From Oscillospiraceae bacterium (lineage in GTDB: Bacteria > Bacillota > Clostridia > Oscillospirales > Ruminococcaceae), in contig WQYC01000017.1 in the NCBI GenBank assembly GCA_009781425.1, forward strand, positions 1-51,481: a stretch of 51,481 nt of DNA. The letters are read 5' to 3'. This document shows positions 7,937 through 16,258 of the stretch, piece after piece; the stretch's first letter is position 1; each line of letters begins with the position of its first letter. The position numbers and the translations under genes were made by a program. Below the pieces are notes generated by a model that saw only the letters and a list, made by a program, of their open reading frames with translations, was not told the DNA's origin and did not search any database.

Positions 7937-8974
7937 ATGAAACAAACATTTGCCGACACCTATCTTCCCGCGTACAGCGCGAAACAAATTCTTGAAAATA
8001 TGCAGGACGATGAATCCCGTAGAATATTTCTTTGGCGATATGACTATTTCGTCTCCAGGAACGAAGAAAAAATGTCGGAAAAATCCAACATTTTCGAAAT
8101 AGAAAACATTTCAGGAGCCGTGAATATTTTTGGAGCCGGTGCGTTAAGTGAAATATACACCATTCCTCTTTTAAAATCTAAGGGCATGAAAATTAACTCT
8201 GTTTATGATTCAAACAGAGCGGGTAAAAGTATTAACGGTTATGATATTATAGCATTAAACGAGATGTTGAGAAGCTGTGATTTACCGATTATAATTTCAA
8301 CGTTTAGTGAGCGTGTTTGCGTTGAAATGAAGGAGGTGTTACTTTCGCATGGCGTTTCAGCCGATTTAATAATAGAACCGAAATCGTTTGTATATGACGG
8401 ACAGTATTTTATTCCCGAGATAATAAAGCCTGTATCTGATGAAATATTTATTGACGCGGGATGCATGGACGGCGATTCGAGCTTAAAGTTCAGAGAATTT
8501 ACAAAAGATTTCGGTTATAAGCGGATTTACGCGTTCGAGCCCGACATAGACTGTTATGAAAAAAGCTCTAATATTTTCAAGGACAACGCCTTGAAAAACG
8601 TAACACTGATTCAAAAAGGATTGTGGGATTCTGCGGATACGCTTTGTTTTAATTCTGCTGATATGGGTAGTAGTACTATTTCCGATGAAGGAGAAATGAA
8701 AATTGAAACTGTTCCGCTTGATGAAGTTGTTGACTCTTCCGACAAAGTCACCTTCATTAAAATGGACATTGAAGGTGCAGAGCTTAACGCTCTGTACGGT
8801 GCGCGCGAAATTATAAAACGCGACAAGCCGCGCCTCGCAATTTGTGTTTATCACAAGCCGGAGGATATAATATATCTTGCCTCTTTTATACTTGAGCTTA
8901 ATCCGGAATACAAATTCTTTTTGCGCCATCATTCGCCGCTTCCTATGTTAGAAACAGTTTTGTATGCAGTGTGA
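7937..8974 (+). CDS. FkbM-family methyltransferase with N-terminal Rossmann-like module
   Basis: Residues 168-345 are an FkbM SAM-dependent methyltransferase: DEIFIDAGCMDGD as motif I, RIYAFEPD for the acidic ribose contact, and TFIKMDIEGAE. Residues about 50-150 carry the shared Rossmann-like module (VNIFGAGALSE, then VYDSNR, then IIISTFS). Its catalytic half is clearly related to the earlier FkbM protein in this operon, but the N-terminal half is not. The ATG at 7937 is preceded at nine bases by AAAGGAA; a TTG at 7916 lies upstream but has no ribosome site. The stop lies eight bases before the next start. Confidence 0.85.
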   Translation: MKQTFADTYLPAYSAKQILENMQDDESRRIFLWRYDYFVSRNEEKMSEKSNIFEIENISGAVNIFGAGALSEIYTIPLLKSKGMKINSVYDSNRAGKSINGYDIIALNEMLRSCDLPIIISTFSERVCVEMKEVLLSHGVSADLIIEPKSFVYDGQYFIPEIIKPVSDEIFIDAGCMDGDSSLKFREFTKDFGYKRIYAFEPDIDCYEKSSNIFKDNALKNVTLIQKGLWDSADTLCFNSADMGSSTISDEGEMKIETVPLDEVVDSSDKVTFIKMDIEGAELNALYGAREIIKRDKPRLAICVYHKPEDIIYLASFILELNPEYKFFLRHHSPLPMLETVLYAV

Positions 8975-8981
8975 GGTAAAC

Positions 8982-10223
8982 ATGAAAAGTCCGCTTGTAA
9001 GCTTAATCGTAACTGTGTATAATCTTGAAAAATATCTGCCTGCTTGTCTTGACAGTATATTGGCACAGTCCTTCGAGGATTACGAAATCGTGCTTGTTAA
9101 TAATAATTCTTGCGACAACAGCGATGATGTTTGCCGCGATTTCGCGTCGCGTGACTGCCGAATCCGCTACTATTTACTTGAAGGTAAATCTGTTATGTGG
9201 AATGCACATCGCCACGGTTTGGAGCAGGCTCGCGGTGAATATGTGTGGTTTATAGACGGTGATGACCTGCTGCCGAACAGTGCATTAGAAATAGTTGCGG
9301 CAGAATTGCAAAGTCAAACGCCCGAAGTAGTATTCGGGCGATTCAACACTTTTGTTGACGGCGGCGGCGTAAACTTTGTAGACTCCCCGTATGAATCTGA
9401 GCATATCAATAATTGCACTAAAGACGAAGCATTGCAATACTTGATAAAAAAGCAGCAGCCTGTTTTAGCAACATGGCGGCTGATTTATTCCAGAAAGCTG
9501 TATAACGATGTTATCCGCCATGAAAAATTCACACAGCTTATGCGAAACGCTCATCAGGATACCGCGTTCAATGCGTTTATTTTAATTTCAGCTGATTCTA
9601 TTCGTTATATCGACCAGCCTATTTACGATTACCGTGTACGTCAGGCTTCGATTTCACGAACAGATAATTCAGAGAAAATACTCGCTTACAGTAAGGCTGT
9701 ATCGGTGTTTATGAGGTTGTTCGATTTAGTGAAAACCGATAGCGAGCGTGAGTTTGTGGAAGTGTATTATAAACAGTTCGTGTTTTTGCTTTCGGCAATT
9801 GTCTGTTCATTAAATGTGCAGTGGGATATTTCGATAGTTGAAGAAATCACAGCTTTCACAAAAGAAATCGGGGCGAAAAATACATTTTCGCTTGAAAGTC
9901 ACGCAGGAAAATGCCGTGAGTATCTCGCAAAAATTGCCGAGTCGGTAAAAAACAGAAGCGTGTATCTCGCACCAACAGGCAACGTTGGAATTTTCTTGAA
10001 AAACGCCTTAGAACAGCACGAGATAAAAATCAGCGGATTCTTCGATAACGACAAAGCTAAAGAAGGCATAGTCATAGATGGTGCAGTCGTTCAAGCTCCG
10101 AAGCTTGTGCAGTCTGCGATTGTTATAATCGGAGCATCGTATGCAGGCGTTCCAAGGCAGCTGAAGGAGCAGTTTTTGTCGTTAGGAGTTTGCGAAAAGG
10201 ATATAATCACAATTGAGTTTTAG
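8982..10223 (+). CDS. Family-2 glycosyltransferase with C-terminal Rossmann-like module
   Basis: The GT-A domain spans residues 1-230. It begins with the strand SLIVTVYNLEKYL and has the nucleotide/metal motif DGDD at 92-95, as in inverting GT2 enzymes using UDP-sugars. A helical middle follows, and residues about 324-413 carry the Rossmann-like module seen at the N-terminus of the three preceding proteins (VYLAPTGNVG, then FFDNDK, then IVIIGAS). The ATG at 8982 is five to six bases after GTGAGG; an ATG at 8964 overlaps the previous gene and has no ribosome site. Donor and acceptor are unknown. Confidence 0.85.
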   Translation: MKSPLVSLIVTVYNLEKYLPACLDSILAQSFEDYEIVLVNNNSCDNSDDVCRDFASRDCRIRYYLLEGKSVMWNAHRHGLEQARGEYVWFIDGDDLLPNSALEIVAAELQSQTPEVVFGRFNTFVDGGGVNFVDSPYESEHINNCTKDEALQYLIKKQQPVLATWRLIYSRKLYNDVIRHEKFTQLMRNAHQDTAFNAFILISADSIRYIDQPIYDYRVRQASISRTDNSEKILAYSKAVSVFMRLFDLVKTDSEREFVEVYYKQFVFLLSAIVCSLNVQWDISIVEEITAFTKEIGAKNTFSLESHAGKCREYLAKIAESVKNRSVYLAPTGNVGIFLKNALEQHEIKISGFFDNDKAKEGIVIDGAVVQAPKLVQSAIVIIGASYAGVPRQLKEQFLSLGVCEKDIITIEF

Positions 10224-10232
10224 GGGGTTGCC

Positions 10233-11111
10233 ATGCCGTTTATCAGTGTTATATTAGTGACCTATAATCGTGATGAATATCTGTCTGTAATGTTAGAAAG
10301 CTTAAAAAAGCAGACCTTTGAAGATTACGAATTGATATTGGTTAACAATGGTTCTTCTAAGGCAAATAACACGGCAGAAATCTGTAAAGCCTACGCAGAA
10401 GCTGACAAACGCGTTAAGCTGTTGACGATTGAAAAAAACATAGGCGCTTCACACGGGAGAAACATCGGACTTTCAGCCGCTTCGGGCGAATATATAGCAT
10501 TTGTAGATGATGATGACCACTGCGAACCTTTAATGTTAAATTTTCTCGCCAATCTCGCAAAAGAAGAAAATGCGGACATAGCAATGTGCGGAAGCTATAA
10601 CGACTTCGGAGACCACTTAGAACCGTACTTCATCTGTGAGGAAAAATATGTTTTTGAACGGTTGCAAGGGCTTCGGGAGTTACTCAAAAGAAAACTATAT
10701 AATGTCGCGCCTCCCGCAAAACTGTTTCGGAGAAGCTTGTGGGAAGGATTAACATTCCCGAATAACGTTCTTGTAGATGATATTCATGTAATTTATAAGG
10801 CTTTTGAGCGGGCACAGAGGATAGCTGTTTGGAATATAGCCATGTATTATTTCAGAAAGCACGATACTAACATGACGGGGTTTATTCACAACAAAAAAAT
10901 GACTCGCGAATTACTTGATGAATATTTAGAAATGTATCAAACGCGAGCCGAATATCTGATAAAAAAAGTTCCGGAAATAAAAAAAGACGCGGAGCAGTCA
11001 ATAATTGCATTTATGCAGAGTATGTGCCGGAATATTACCGAAAATAAGCTGACAGACTGCGAAGAACAGTTAAATTATATGCTAAAGTATTTGGAGGATA
11101 ATAACATATGA
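10233..11111 (+). CDS. Family-2 glycosyltransferase
   Basis: A compact 292-residue GT-A glycosyltransferase. The N-terminal strand FISVILVTYNRDEYL and the four-Asp motif DDDD at 92-95 are the expected donor and metal site, with RNIGLSAASGEYI in between. It lacks the extra Rossmann-like module of its upstream neighbour. The GGGGG site of the intergenic stretch lies just before the ATG. Its TGA stop overlaps the next ATG by four bases, so it is translationally coupled to the third transferase. The two probably add successive sugars, which is inference from position. Confidence 0.85.
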   Translation: MPFISVILVTYNRDEYLSVMLESLKKQTFEDYELILVNNGSSKANNTAEICKAYAEADKRVKLLTIEKNIGASHGRNIGLSAASGEYIAFVDDDDHCEPLMLNFLANLAKEENADIAMCGSYNDFGDHLEPYFICEEKYVFERLQGLRELLKRKLYNVAPPAKLFRRSLWEGLTFPNNVLVDDIHVIYKAFERAQRIAVWNIAMYYFRKHDTNMTGFIHNKKMTRELLDEYLEMYQTRAEYLIKKVPEIKKDAEQSIIAFMQSMCRNITENKLTDCEEQLNYMLKYLEDNNI

Positions 11112-12646
11112 GTAAGGTTATATTTTATACTTACGCCTGTAATGCCGAAAAAACAATAGCGCGAACGATTGAAAGCGTTATCGCTCAAACTTGTGAAAAT
11201 TGGTTATATTATTGTGTTGATAACGCTTCAAATGATAAAACGGGAGATATTATACGTGAATATGCAAAAAAAGACTCCCGAATAATACCGCTTGCAAATA
11301 AGCAAAACAATGTTGTTGATGACGATACCCGGTGGTCAACAATTTGTGAAAAACTCAATGATGATGATTGTTTTTGTGTAATAGACGCTGATGATTGGTA
11401 TGAACCGCGATTCATGGAAAAAACGCTCGATATGATAAACGAAACAAACGCAGATTATGTTGCCTGCGGAAGCAATATAGTAAACGAAGAAAACCGCATT
11501 GAACAAAAAAGAACTTCAGATGAAAGCTTTATTCTTGAAAAGGAAGAATTAGGAATTAGATTTTCAGAGACATGGGTTTTACTTTATGCAACAATATGGG
11601 CAAAGCTTTTTCGTGCTTCTGTGCTGAAATCAGCAAATCTTCTTTTTAAGGGTATAAATCATGGAACTGATGATACTCTGTTTATGCTTACTGTTGCAAC
11701 GCAGAGTAAAAAAATAGCTTTTTGTAACGATACATTGCACAATTATTTTATTCATTCAAAATCCGCAACATCTACAGTAACCGCTAAAACAGTGCCGCCT
11801 AAACAGTTGGATTATGATATTCTGTATTACGAAAAAATAAAAGCTTTGCTTGATTATTCAGGCACTATCCCGAAAAATGTTGATGCTCATGCAAAATTAA
11901 TATTTTTGAATTCAATTGATATAACAATAAATAAAATAATAAATATTATAGAAAACACAGATGAAAAAGCTGTGCGGTTGCTTGAAATATTTTCTAATGA
12001 AACCTTGTATGTAATATTAAACGAGCTTTCAAGCAGTAATTTATTTGATGAAGAAAAAAAGAAGATATATATCAAAGCTTCAGACGTTATATTATCAAAA
12101 AAAGAATTTCGCAGTACTGAAAATTTGGAAACAGTTTCAAATATTTTATCTGTTATTAAGATTATCCCTGAAAAATTTGAAGGCTGGAGCAATACAGAAA
12201 TATTTGAATTAATGGCAAAAACACGAAAAAAATCGGAATCATATACACTAAATCAACAATTAGACGCTCAAATAATTTCGGCCGCTTCACAGCAGATTTT
12301 CCTCAACGGCTTAAAGGCGCAGTTTCTTGTGTTTTTTCAAGAAATTGCGGCTGCTGTTCTGAATGAAGAATTCGCGGCTGCGCTCGAATTAATCGTAACG
12401 ATAATTGAGGAAGAAACAGAAATTCCAACAGGCTTGGGCGATGAACTGATTCTGCTTGGTTTGAATTTATCAGCAGAATTAGATAAAGCAGAATACTTCA
12501 TTTTTCTGAAGAAAGTACAAATTTCGTTTTTGATTAATTCGGGGAAAAAAGCGCAAGCAGCATCAGAATTATCTGACATTCTCGCAGTAATACCGCAATT
12601 AGCCGACGACCCGGATTTCGCAGAAATGGGAAACCGATTATCATAG
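11108..12646 (+). CDS. Family-2 glycosyltransferase with long helical C-terminus
   Basis: Residues 1-230 form a GT-A domain (IFYTYACNAEKTI at the N-terminus, DADDWYEPRF at 93-102). Residues 230-512 are predicted largely helical, rich in Leu, Glu and Lys, possibly a helical-repeat scaffold; no family is recognised. The ATG overlaps the previous stop and has GGAGG ten bases upstream. It is the last gene of the operon. Its stop codon overlaps the stop of the convergent lipoprotein gene within TCATAG, and no terminator hairpin is visible, so the two transcripts must run into each other. Confidence 0.8.
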   Translation: MSKVIFYTYACNAEKTIARTIESVIAQTCENWLYYCVDNASNDKTGDIIREYAKKDSRIIPLANKQNNVVDDDTRWSTICEKLNDDDCFCVIDADDWYEPRFMEKTLDMINETNADYVACGSNIVNEENRIEQKRTSDESFILEKEELGIRFSETWVLLYATIWAKLFRASVLKSANLLFKGINHGTDDTLFMLTVATQSKKIAFCNDTLHNYFIHSKSATSTVTAKTVPPKQLDYDILYYEKIKALLDYSGTIPKNVDAHAKLIFLNSIDITINKIINIIENTDEKAVRLLEIFSNETLYVILNELSSSNLFDEEKKKIYIKASDVILSKKEFRSTENLETVSNILSVIKIIPEKFEGWSNTEIFELMAKTRKKSESYTLNQQLDAQIISAASQQIFLNGLKAQFLVFFQEIAAAVLNEEFAAALELIVTIIEEETEIPTGLGDELILLGLNLSAELDKAEYFIFLKKVQISFLINSGKKAQAASELSDILAVIPQLADDPDFAEMGNRLS

Positions 12647-14359
12647 TATTATAATTTCCCATTCGCCGTCCGTCTGAACCCAGAAGTAATGAATATCATT
12701 TTCAACGCCGATATACACGGCGTTGTTGTATTCAATAGGGATTACAACCTCGCCCGTTTTATCAATAAAGCCGAATTTATAACCAACCGAATCCTCGCTT
12801 GCGCTAACGCCAACCCGTGCAAAGCCGTTTCGGAAGCTGTTAACAACGTCATACTGCAAAGGAACAACGATTTCGCCCTTCGCAGTCGCAAAGCCCCACT
12901 TGCCGTCTTTCGTTAAGAAGGTCATACCCTCAGAAAAAGTAGCGCGAGCCGTGCTGAAAAATGAACTCCAGCCGTATTCAAGTGGCAGGAGGATTTCACC
13001 GTCTAAGTTAATCAAGCCCCATTTATCATCGTTACCCGCCCAAAGAACGCCGTCGCCCATATACTTACCGTAGCCGCCGAAAGCTCCTGCGGGAAATACT
13101 ACCTCGCCGTTTCTGTTGTAAACCTTGGTTGTCGGGTCGTCGTTACTGCCGACGGAAACGCCGATTAAATCTTCACCGAGAGTCCAGCCCCAACTGTATT
13201 CAAGCGGGATTATAACCTCGTCTGCTGTATTTATATATCCCCACTTCACATTTCCGGTGCTTGCATTACCGACACCTACCATCGCCAAGCCGTTTTCAAA
13301 GCTTCTTGAATCATCGTATTTAATCGGAATTACGATTTCGCCGCTCGTATCAGCGAAGCCCCATTTGCCGATTTGCGGGCCTCTGTTGCCTATAAGAACA
13401 GAGAATAAACCTTCGCCGTAATAATGAATTAAATCATATTCGGCAGGAAGCAGAACCTCACCCTCGCGGTTAATCAGCCCCGATTTCCATGTTGTCCATT
13501 CATCACCCGTAACCTGCGGCGCACCTTTTTGCACCACTGAAACGCCGTGTTCAAAGTCATTCACGCGTGCATATTCAAAATCAACGACAACTTCGCCGCT
13601 TTTGTTAACAAAGCCCCAATAGCCGTCCCGCTGAACTCCCGCCAAACCCTCGTAAAACTGCTGTGCGCCGTCGAATTCAAGCGGGATAATTACCTCGCCG
13701 CTTCTGTCAATGAAGCCCCATTTGCCGTCTATGCTGACCGCAGCTAAATCCTCATGGAACACCTCGCCCCAATCTAACCAGCCCTCAAAGTCGTATATAA
13801 TCGGGATTATAACCTCGCCGCTTGTATTTACAAACCCGCTCTTGCCGTCTAATGCAACCTGCGCTACGCCGCCAAAGAAATCCCCCGCGTCGTCATAAAT
13901 AAGAGGAACAACGATTTCACCGTTTTTGTTGATGTGACCGTACTTGCGCTCAGGCCAGTCGCCTGTAGAAATCACTGCGAAGTCATTATTAAGCCAAAAA
14001 TTTATATCCTCGCTATGACTCGCACGGAAGAAGAAATACCCGGGCGTAATCAGCTCGCCTGTCCTGCCGTCGTATATGCCCGACAAGTCATCGTTTCCGC
14101 TGTTGCTTCTGACTAAAACCAACATCGAATTAAAAATATGGAACGCGCCGTTGTAATAATGTCTGAAATCCTCAATTTCCTCGAAATCCTCATGCGGCAG
14201 AGTGAAATCCTCCTGTGGCTCGTCAGGCGGCTCAATTTCAACTACTTGGAAATCGTCCGCAGTCGGGCGGTCGTCGGGGATTGGCTCGGCTTCGGGCTCG
14301 CTTCCGCACGCCGATAACAGCATAAGCCCTGCGATTATTAAAGCCATTAATTTTTTCAT
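12641..14359 (-). CDS. WG-repeat lipoprotein
   Basis: The N-terminus is a lipoprotein signal: MKK, a hydrophobic stretch, and lipobox LLSAC with the lipidated Cys18. An acidic Pro-rich linker follows to about residue 55. The remainder consists of about eleven WG repeats of the form KWGFIDKSGEVVIP followed by a Tyr-Asp pair; one copy is degenerate. WG-repeat proteins are surface-exposed beta-rich proteins of mostly unknown role. The ribosome site is GGAGGG. It lies downstream of the ECF sigma and DUF4367 genes on the same strand and may be a member or target of that regulon. Its 3' end overlaps the convergent glycosyltransferase by six bases. Confidence 0.88.
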   Translation of the reverse strand: MKKLMALIIAGLMLLSACGSEPEAEPIPDDRPTADDFQVVEIEPPDEPQEDFTLPHEDFEEIEDFRHYYNGAFHIFNSMLVLVRSNSGNDDLSGIYDGRTGELITPGYFFFRASHSEDINFWLNNDFAVISTGDWPERKYGHINKNGEIVVPLIYDDAGDFFGGVAQVALDGKSGFVNTSGEVIIPIIYDFEGWLDWGEVFHEDLAAVSIDGKWGFIDRSGEVIIPLEFDGAQQFYEGLAGVQRDGYWGFVNKSGEVVVDFEYARVNDFEHGVSVVQKGAPQVTGDEWTTWKSGLINREGEVLLPAEYDLIHYYGEGLFSVLIGNRGPQIGKWGFADTSGEIVIPIKYDDSRSFENGLAMVGVGNASTGNVKWGYINTADEVIIPLEYSWGWTLGEDLIGVSVGSNDDPTTKVYNRNGEVVFPAGAFGGYGKYMGDGVLWAGNDDKWGLINLDGEILLPLEYGWSSFFSTARATFSEGMTFLTKDGKWGFATAKGEIVVPLQYDVVNSFRNGFARVGVSASEDSVGYKFGFIDKTGEVVIPIEYNNAVYIGVENDIHYFWVQTDGEWEIIIL

Positions 14360-14386
14360 AGTTTTTCCCTCCGTAATTAAACTTGT

Positions 14387-14426
14387 GGTTTGTTTCCGCC
14401 TCTATAACAAGAAACGGAAATAAACC
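14387..14426 (-). repeat. Inverted repeat (hairpin) in the leader of the WG lipoprotein
   Basis: GGTTTGTTTCCG (14387-14398) pairs with CGGAAATAAACC (14415-14426): 12 pairs including one G-U type, with a 16-base loop. It lies between the DUF4367 stop and the lipoprotein ribosome site. No U-run follows on either strand, so it is not a classical terminator. It may stabilise the mRNA or modulate read-through. Confidence 0.5.
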
Positions 14427-14444
14427 TTAAAAACTTAGCAGATT

Positions 14445-15131
14445 TTAGAAAATATTTATACTTTCGGCGATTTCGATAAATTCATCTAATTCAATTTGTG
14501 CAGATAATACAAATCCATATCCTCCAATATTCCAAACGAAGTAACTCGGACGGTCTTCTGTATTACTTTCGTAGAAAACTGCTTCCCTGCCATTGACTAA
14601 TATCGAATGTGGTTCGGAGTGTTCATTGTCAACGCTGATGGCTATACTGTTAGCGAGACCGTATTGAAGTGAAATTAAATTAAAGTCTTCATCATTGAAT
14701 TCTACGAGCATTGAGATTAAGCTATAGTAAGCAAATGTAATTCTATACCCTTCAGGTAAATAAGTGGGGCGCAGGTCATGATTGAAGTTCTCTATAGTTA
14801 TTATAGTATCATCGTTAAATTCATGTTGATTGAAACCGCTGGTTATTTTAACGAAAATATCCTTAAAAAAAGCACTGACTGAGGGGTTTGTTGCGAGTGC
14901 TACGCAGACAATTACAGCAGCGGCGGCTGTTGCAGTTTTACTGAAGCGAAGCGCAAAGGCAACAGCAGTTTTTCTTTTGTCAGCCGCGAACAGCTTTTTC
15001 ATTTTCCTGTTATGCTCGTCAGAAAAAGTGTAAAGCTCTGCAAGCTCGGCTTCGGACGGAATCGCCGCCATTTCTGCGGCGTGGTTTTCTATAACCGCCT
15101 GCTTTAAAACCGAATCAAATAAATCAGCCAT
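14445..15131 (-). CDS. DUF4367-containing membrane protein, probable anti-sigma factor
   Basis: The 228-residue protein has a cytoplasmic N-terminal half (1-60), one membrane segment near 67-84 and an extracytoplasmic C-terminal DUF4367 domain. The domain features LPEGYRI, a middle SISVDNEHSE-like region and a final YGFVLSA...IAESI segment. Proteins of this layout encoded directly behind ECF sigma factors act as anti-sigma factors, the outside domain sensing envelope state. Its ATG lies within the sigma gene's last codons (8-base overlap), so translation is coupled. No HXXXCXXC zinc anti-sigma motif is present, so binding to sigma must be by another N-terminal fold. Confidence 0.75.
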   Translation of the reverse strand: MADLFDSVLKQAVIENHAAEMAAIPSEAELAELYTFSDEHNRKMKKLFAADKRKTAVAFALRFSKTATAAAAVIVCVALATNPSVSAFFKDIFVKITSGFNQHEFNDDTIITIENFNHDLRPTYLPEGYRITFAYYSLISMLVEFNDEDFNLISLQYGLANSIAISVDNEHSEPHSILVNGREAVFYESNTEDRPSYFVWNIGGYGFVLSAQIELDEFIEIAESINIF

Positions 15132-15678
15132 TCGCGCTCACCTCGCTTTCAAGTTGCTTCTTTAACTGCGCTCTCGCTCTGTGGAGCCGTGTTTTTACGT
15201 TTTCCTGCGAAATACTTAGCCGCGCCGCTATGTCCTTGATAGAAAAATCTAAGATATACTTCATTTCAACAGCAGTTTTATATTTCTCGTCAAGCGCGTT
15301 TACAAGTGCCATTAAACGCTCGTGATTGATTTTGTTAATGACCTGCTCGTCAACAGCCTCTTCGCCCGATTCAAGGTTATAGTCAAGCTCATCAAACGCA
15401 GTGTCAGACAACTTTTCATACTTTCGCATTATATTTATTGCACGATGCTTCACTGTAATAACAAGATAAGAGCGCAAATGGTTACAATCAAGCGAGAAAA
15501 TTTTATCCTTTCGCTTGATTATTTCAACAAAAGCGTCCTGAACAGCGTCCTCAGCTTTCTGCTTGTTATGCGTGATTCCCATAGCAATATGCAGAAAGGT
15601 GTGACGGTGCTGCTCGTAAAGAGCCGCAATATCGCGCCGTTCCTGCTCGTTTTCAATTGTTGACAATATTAAAAACAT
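15124..15678 (-). CDS. ECF-type RNA polymerase sigma factor
   Basis: The 184-residue sigma-70-family protein has only regions 2 and 4. Region 2 includes ITHNKQKAEDAVQDAF and the -10 recognition helix; region 4 is a helix-turn-helix with FSIKDIAARLSISQENVKTRLHRAR at the C-terminus. I choose the second ATG (15678): the first ATG (15690) overlaps GGAGGT, which is ideally placed five bases before the second. Transcription starts from a strong sigma-A-type promoter just upstream. The overlapping next gene is the likely anti-sigma factor. Target promoters are unknown. Confidence 0.9.
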   Translation of the reverse strand: MFLILSTIENEQERRDIAALYEQHRHTFLHIAMGITHNKQKAEDAVQDAFVEIIKRKDKIFSLDCNHLRSYLVITVKHRAINIMRKYEKLSDTAFDELDYNLESGEEAVDEQVINKINHERLMALVNALDEKYKTAVEMKYILDFSIKDIAARLSISQENVKTRLHRARAQLKKQLESEVSANG

Positions 15679-15720
15679 TCTGACCTCCATGCGTCATGTC
15701 AAGCATTGATTATACGATAC

Positions 15721-15749
15721 ATTATATCAAAAACCATTGAAAAAGTCAA
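15721..15749 (-). promoter_or_regulatory. Promoter of the ECF sigma operon
   Basis: On the minus strand TTGACT (15744-15749) and TATAAT (15721-15726) are 17 bp apart. The -35 box lies inside one arm of the 15740-15770 inverted repeat. Confidence 0.8.
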
Positions 15750-15770
15750 TGATTAAATTATTGACTTTTT
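15740..15770. repeat. Perfect 11-bp inverted repeat joining two divergent -35 boxes
   Basis: AAAAAGTCAAT (15740-15750) and ATTGACTTTTT (15760-15770) are exact reverse complements separated by nine bases. Each arm contains the TTGACT -35 element of one of the two divergent promoters. It may be an operator for a dimeric regulator, or only the result of two similar promoters placed head to head. Confidence 0.7.
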
Positions 15771-15789
15771 TATTTTGTTGTGCTATAAT
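15761..15789 (+). promoter_or_regulatory. Promoter of the small-gene operon 15867-17667
   Basis: TTGACT (15761-15766) and TATAAT (15784-15789) with a 17-bp spacer, the mirror image of the ECF sigma promoter. Confidence 0.8.
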
Positions 15790-15866
15790 TTGGAAATAAG
15801 ATTTTTATAAAAGACGGGAACATTCGCTTCAATAATGAACGACAATAAAGGGAGATAATTTTATTG

Positions 15867-16229
15867 ATGACCTACATACAATTTGAAGCGCCAAAGCATG
15901 AAAAACAAACAGAAAAAAAGCCTCTGACGACAAAAGTATTTGAAGGTGTTTTAGACGTTCTTACAAAATTTATCCCCAAAGGTATGCCTGACTTTGAAGA
16001 TAAAATTGATGAAGTTAAATATTGGCTTGTTGAGTGCGATAATGAAGGATTTCCCGAGCGTGAGGTAGGATTAGACATAGAAAAGCAAGTAATACTTAAA
16101 ATGCCGTTCAAAGACAACTACGGATATTGGACAGACAATAATTTATTGCTTGATGATTTCAAGGAACATTTTGTTGTTGCGGAAATTAGCAAGGAAGCCT
16201 TTGAACAAATGTGGGAGCTTTATCAATGA
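15867..16229 (+). CDS. Uncharacterised small soluble protein
   Basis: A 120-residue, charged, soluble protein that I do not recognise. It has a Lys/Glu-rich N-terminus, a helix near residues 20-50, and an aromatic acidic C-terminal half (DNYGYWTDNN, then EAFEQMWELY). No signal peptide or membrane segment is present. The ribosome site AAAGGGAG lies 11 bases before the ATG; a TTG three bases earlier is equally possible and would add one residue. It is the first gene after the divergent promoter. The size, acidity and aromatic residues recall immunity-type proteins, but nothing nearby resembles a toxin, so no role is claimed. Confidence 0.65.
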   Translation: MTYIQFEAPKHEKQTEKKPLTTKVFEGVLDVLTKFIPKGMPDFEDKIDEVKYWLVECDNEGFPEREVGLDIEKQVILKMPFKDNYGYWTDNNLLLDDFKEHFVVAEISKEAFEQMWELYQ

Positions 16230-16258
16230 AAAAGAAAATATAAGCGAGGATTTATTAT

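Noticed and set aside
14387-14426. Hairpin as a rho-independent terminator
   Set aside because: No T-run follows the stem on either strand; kept only as an inverted repeat.
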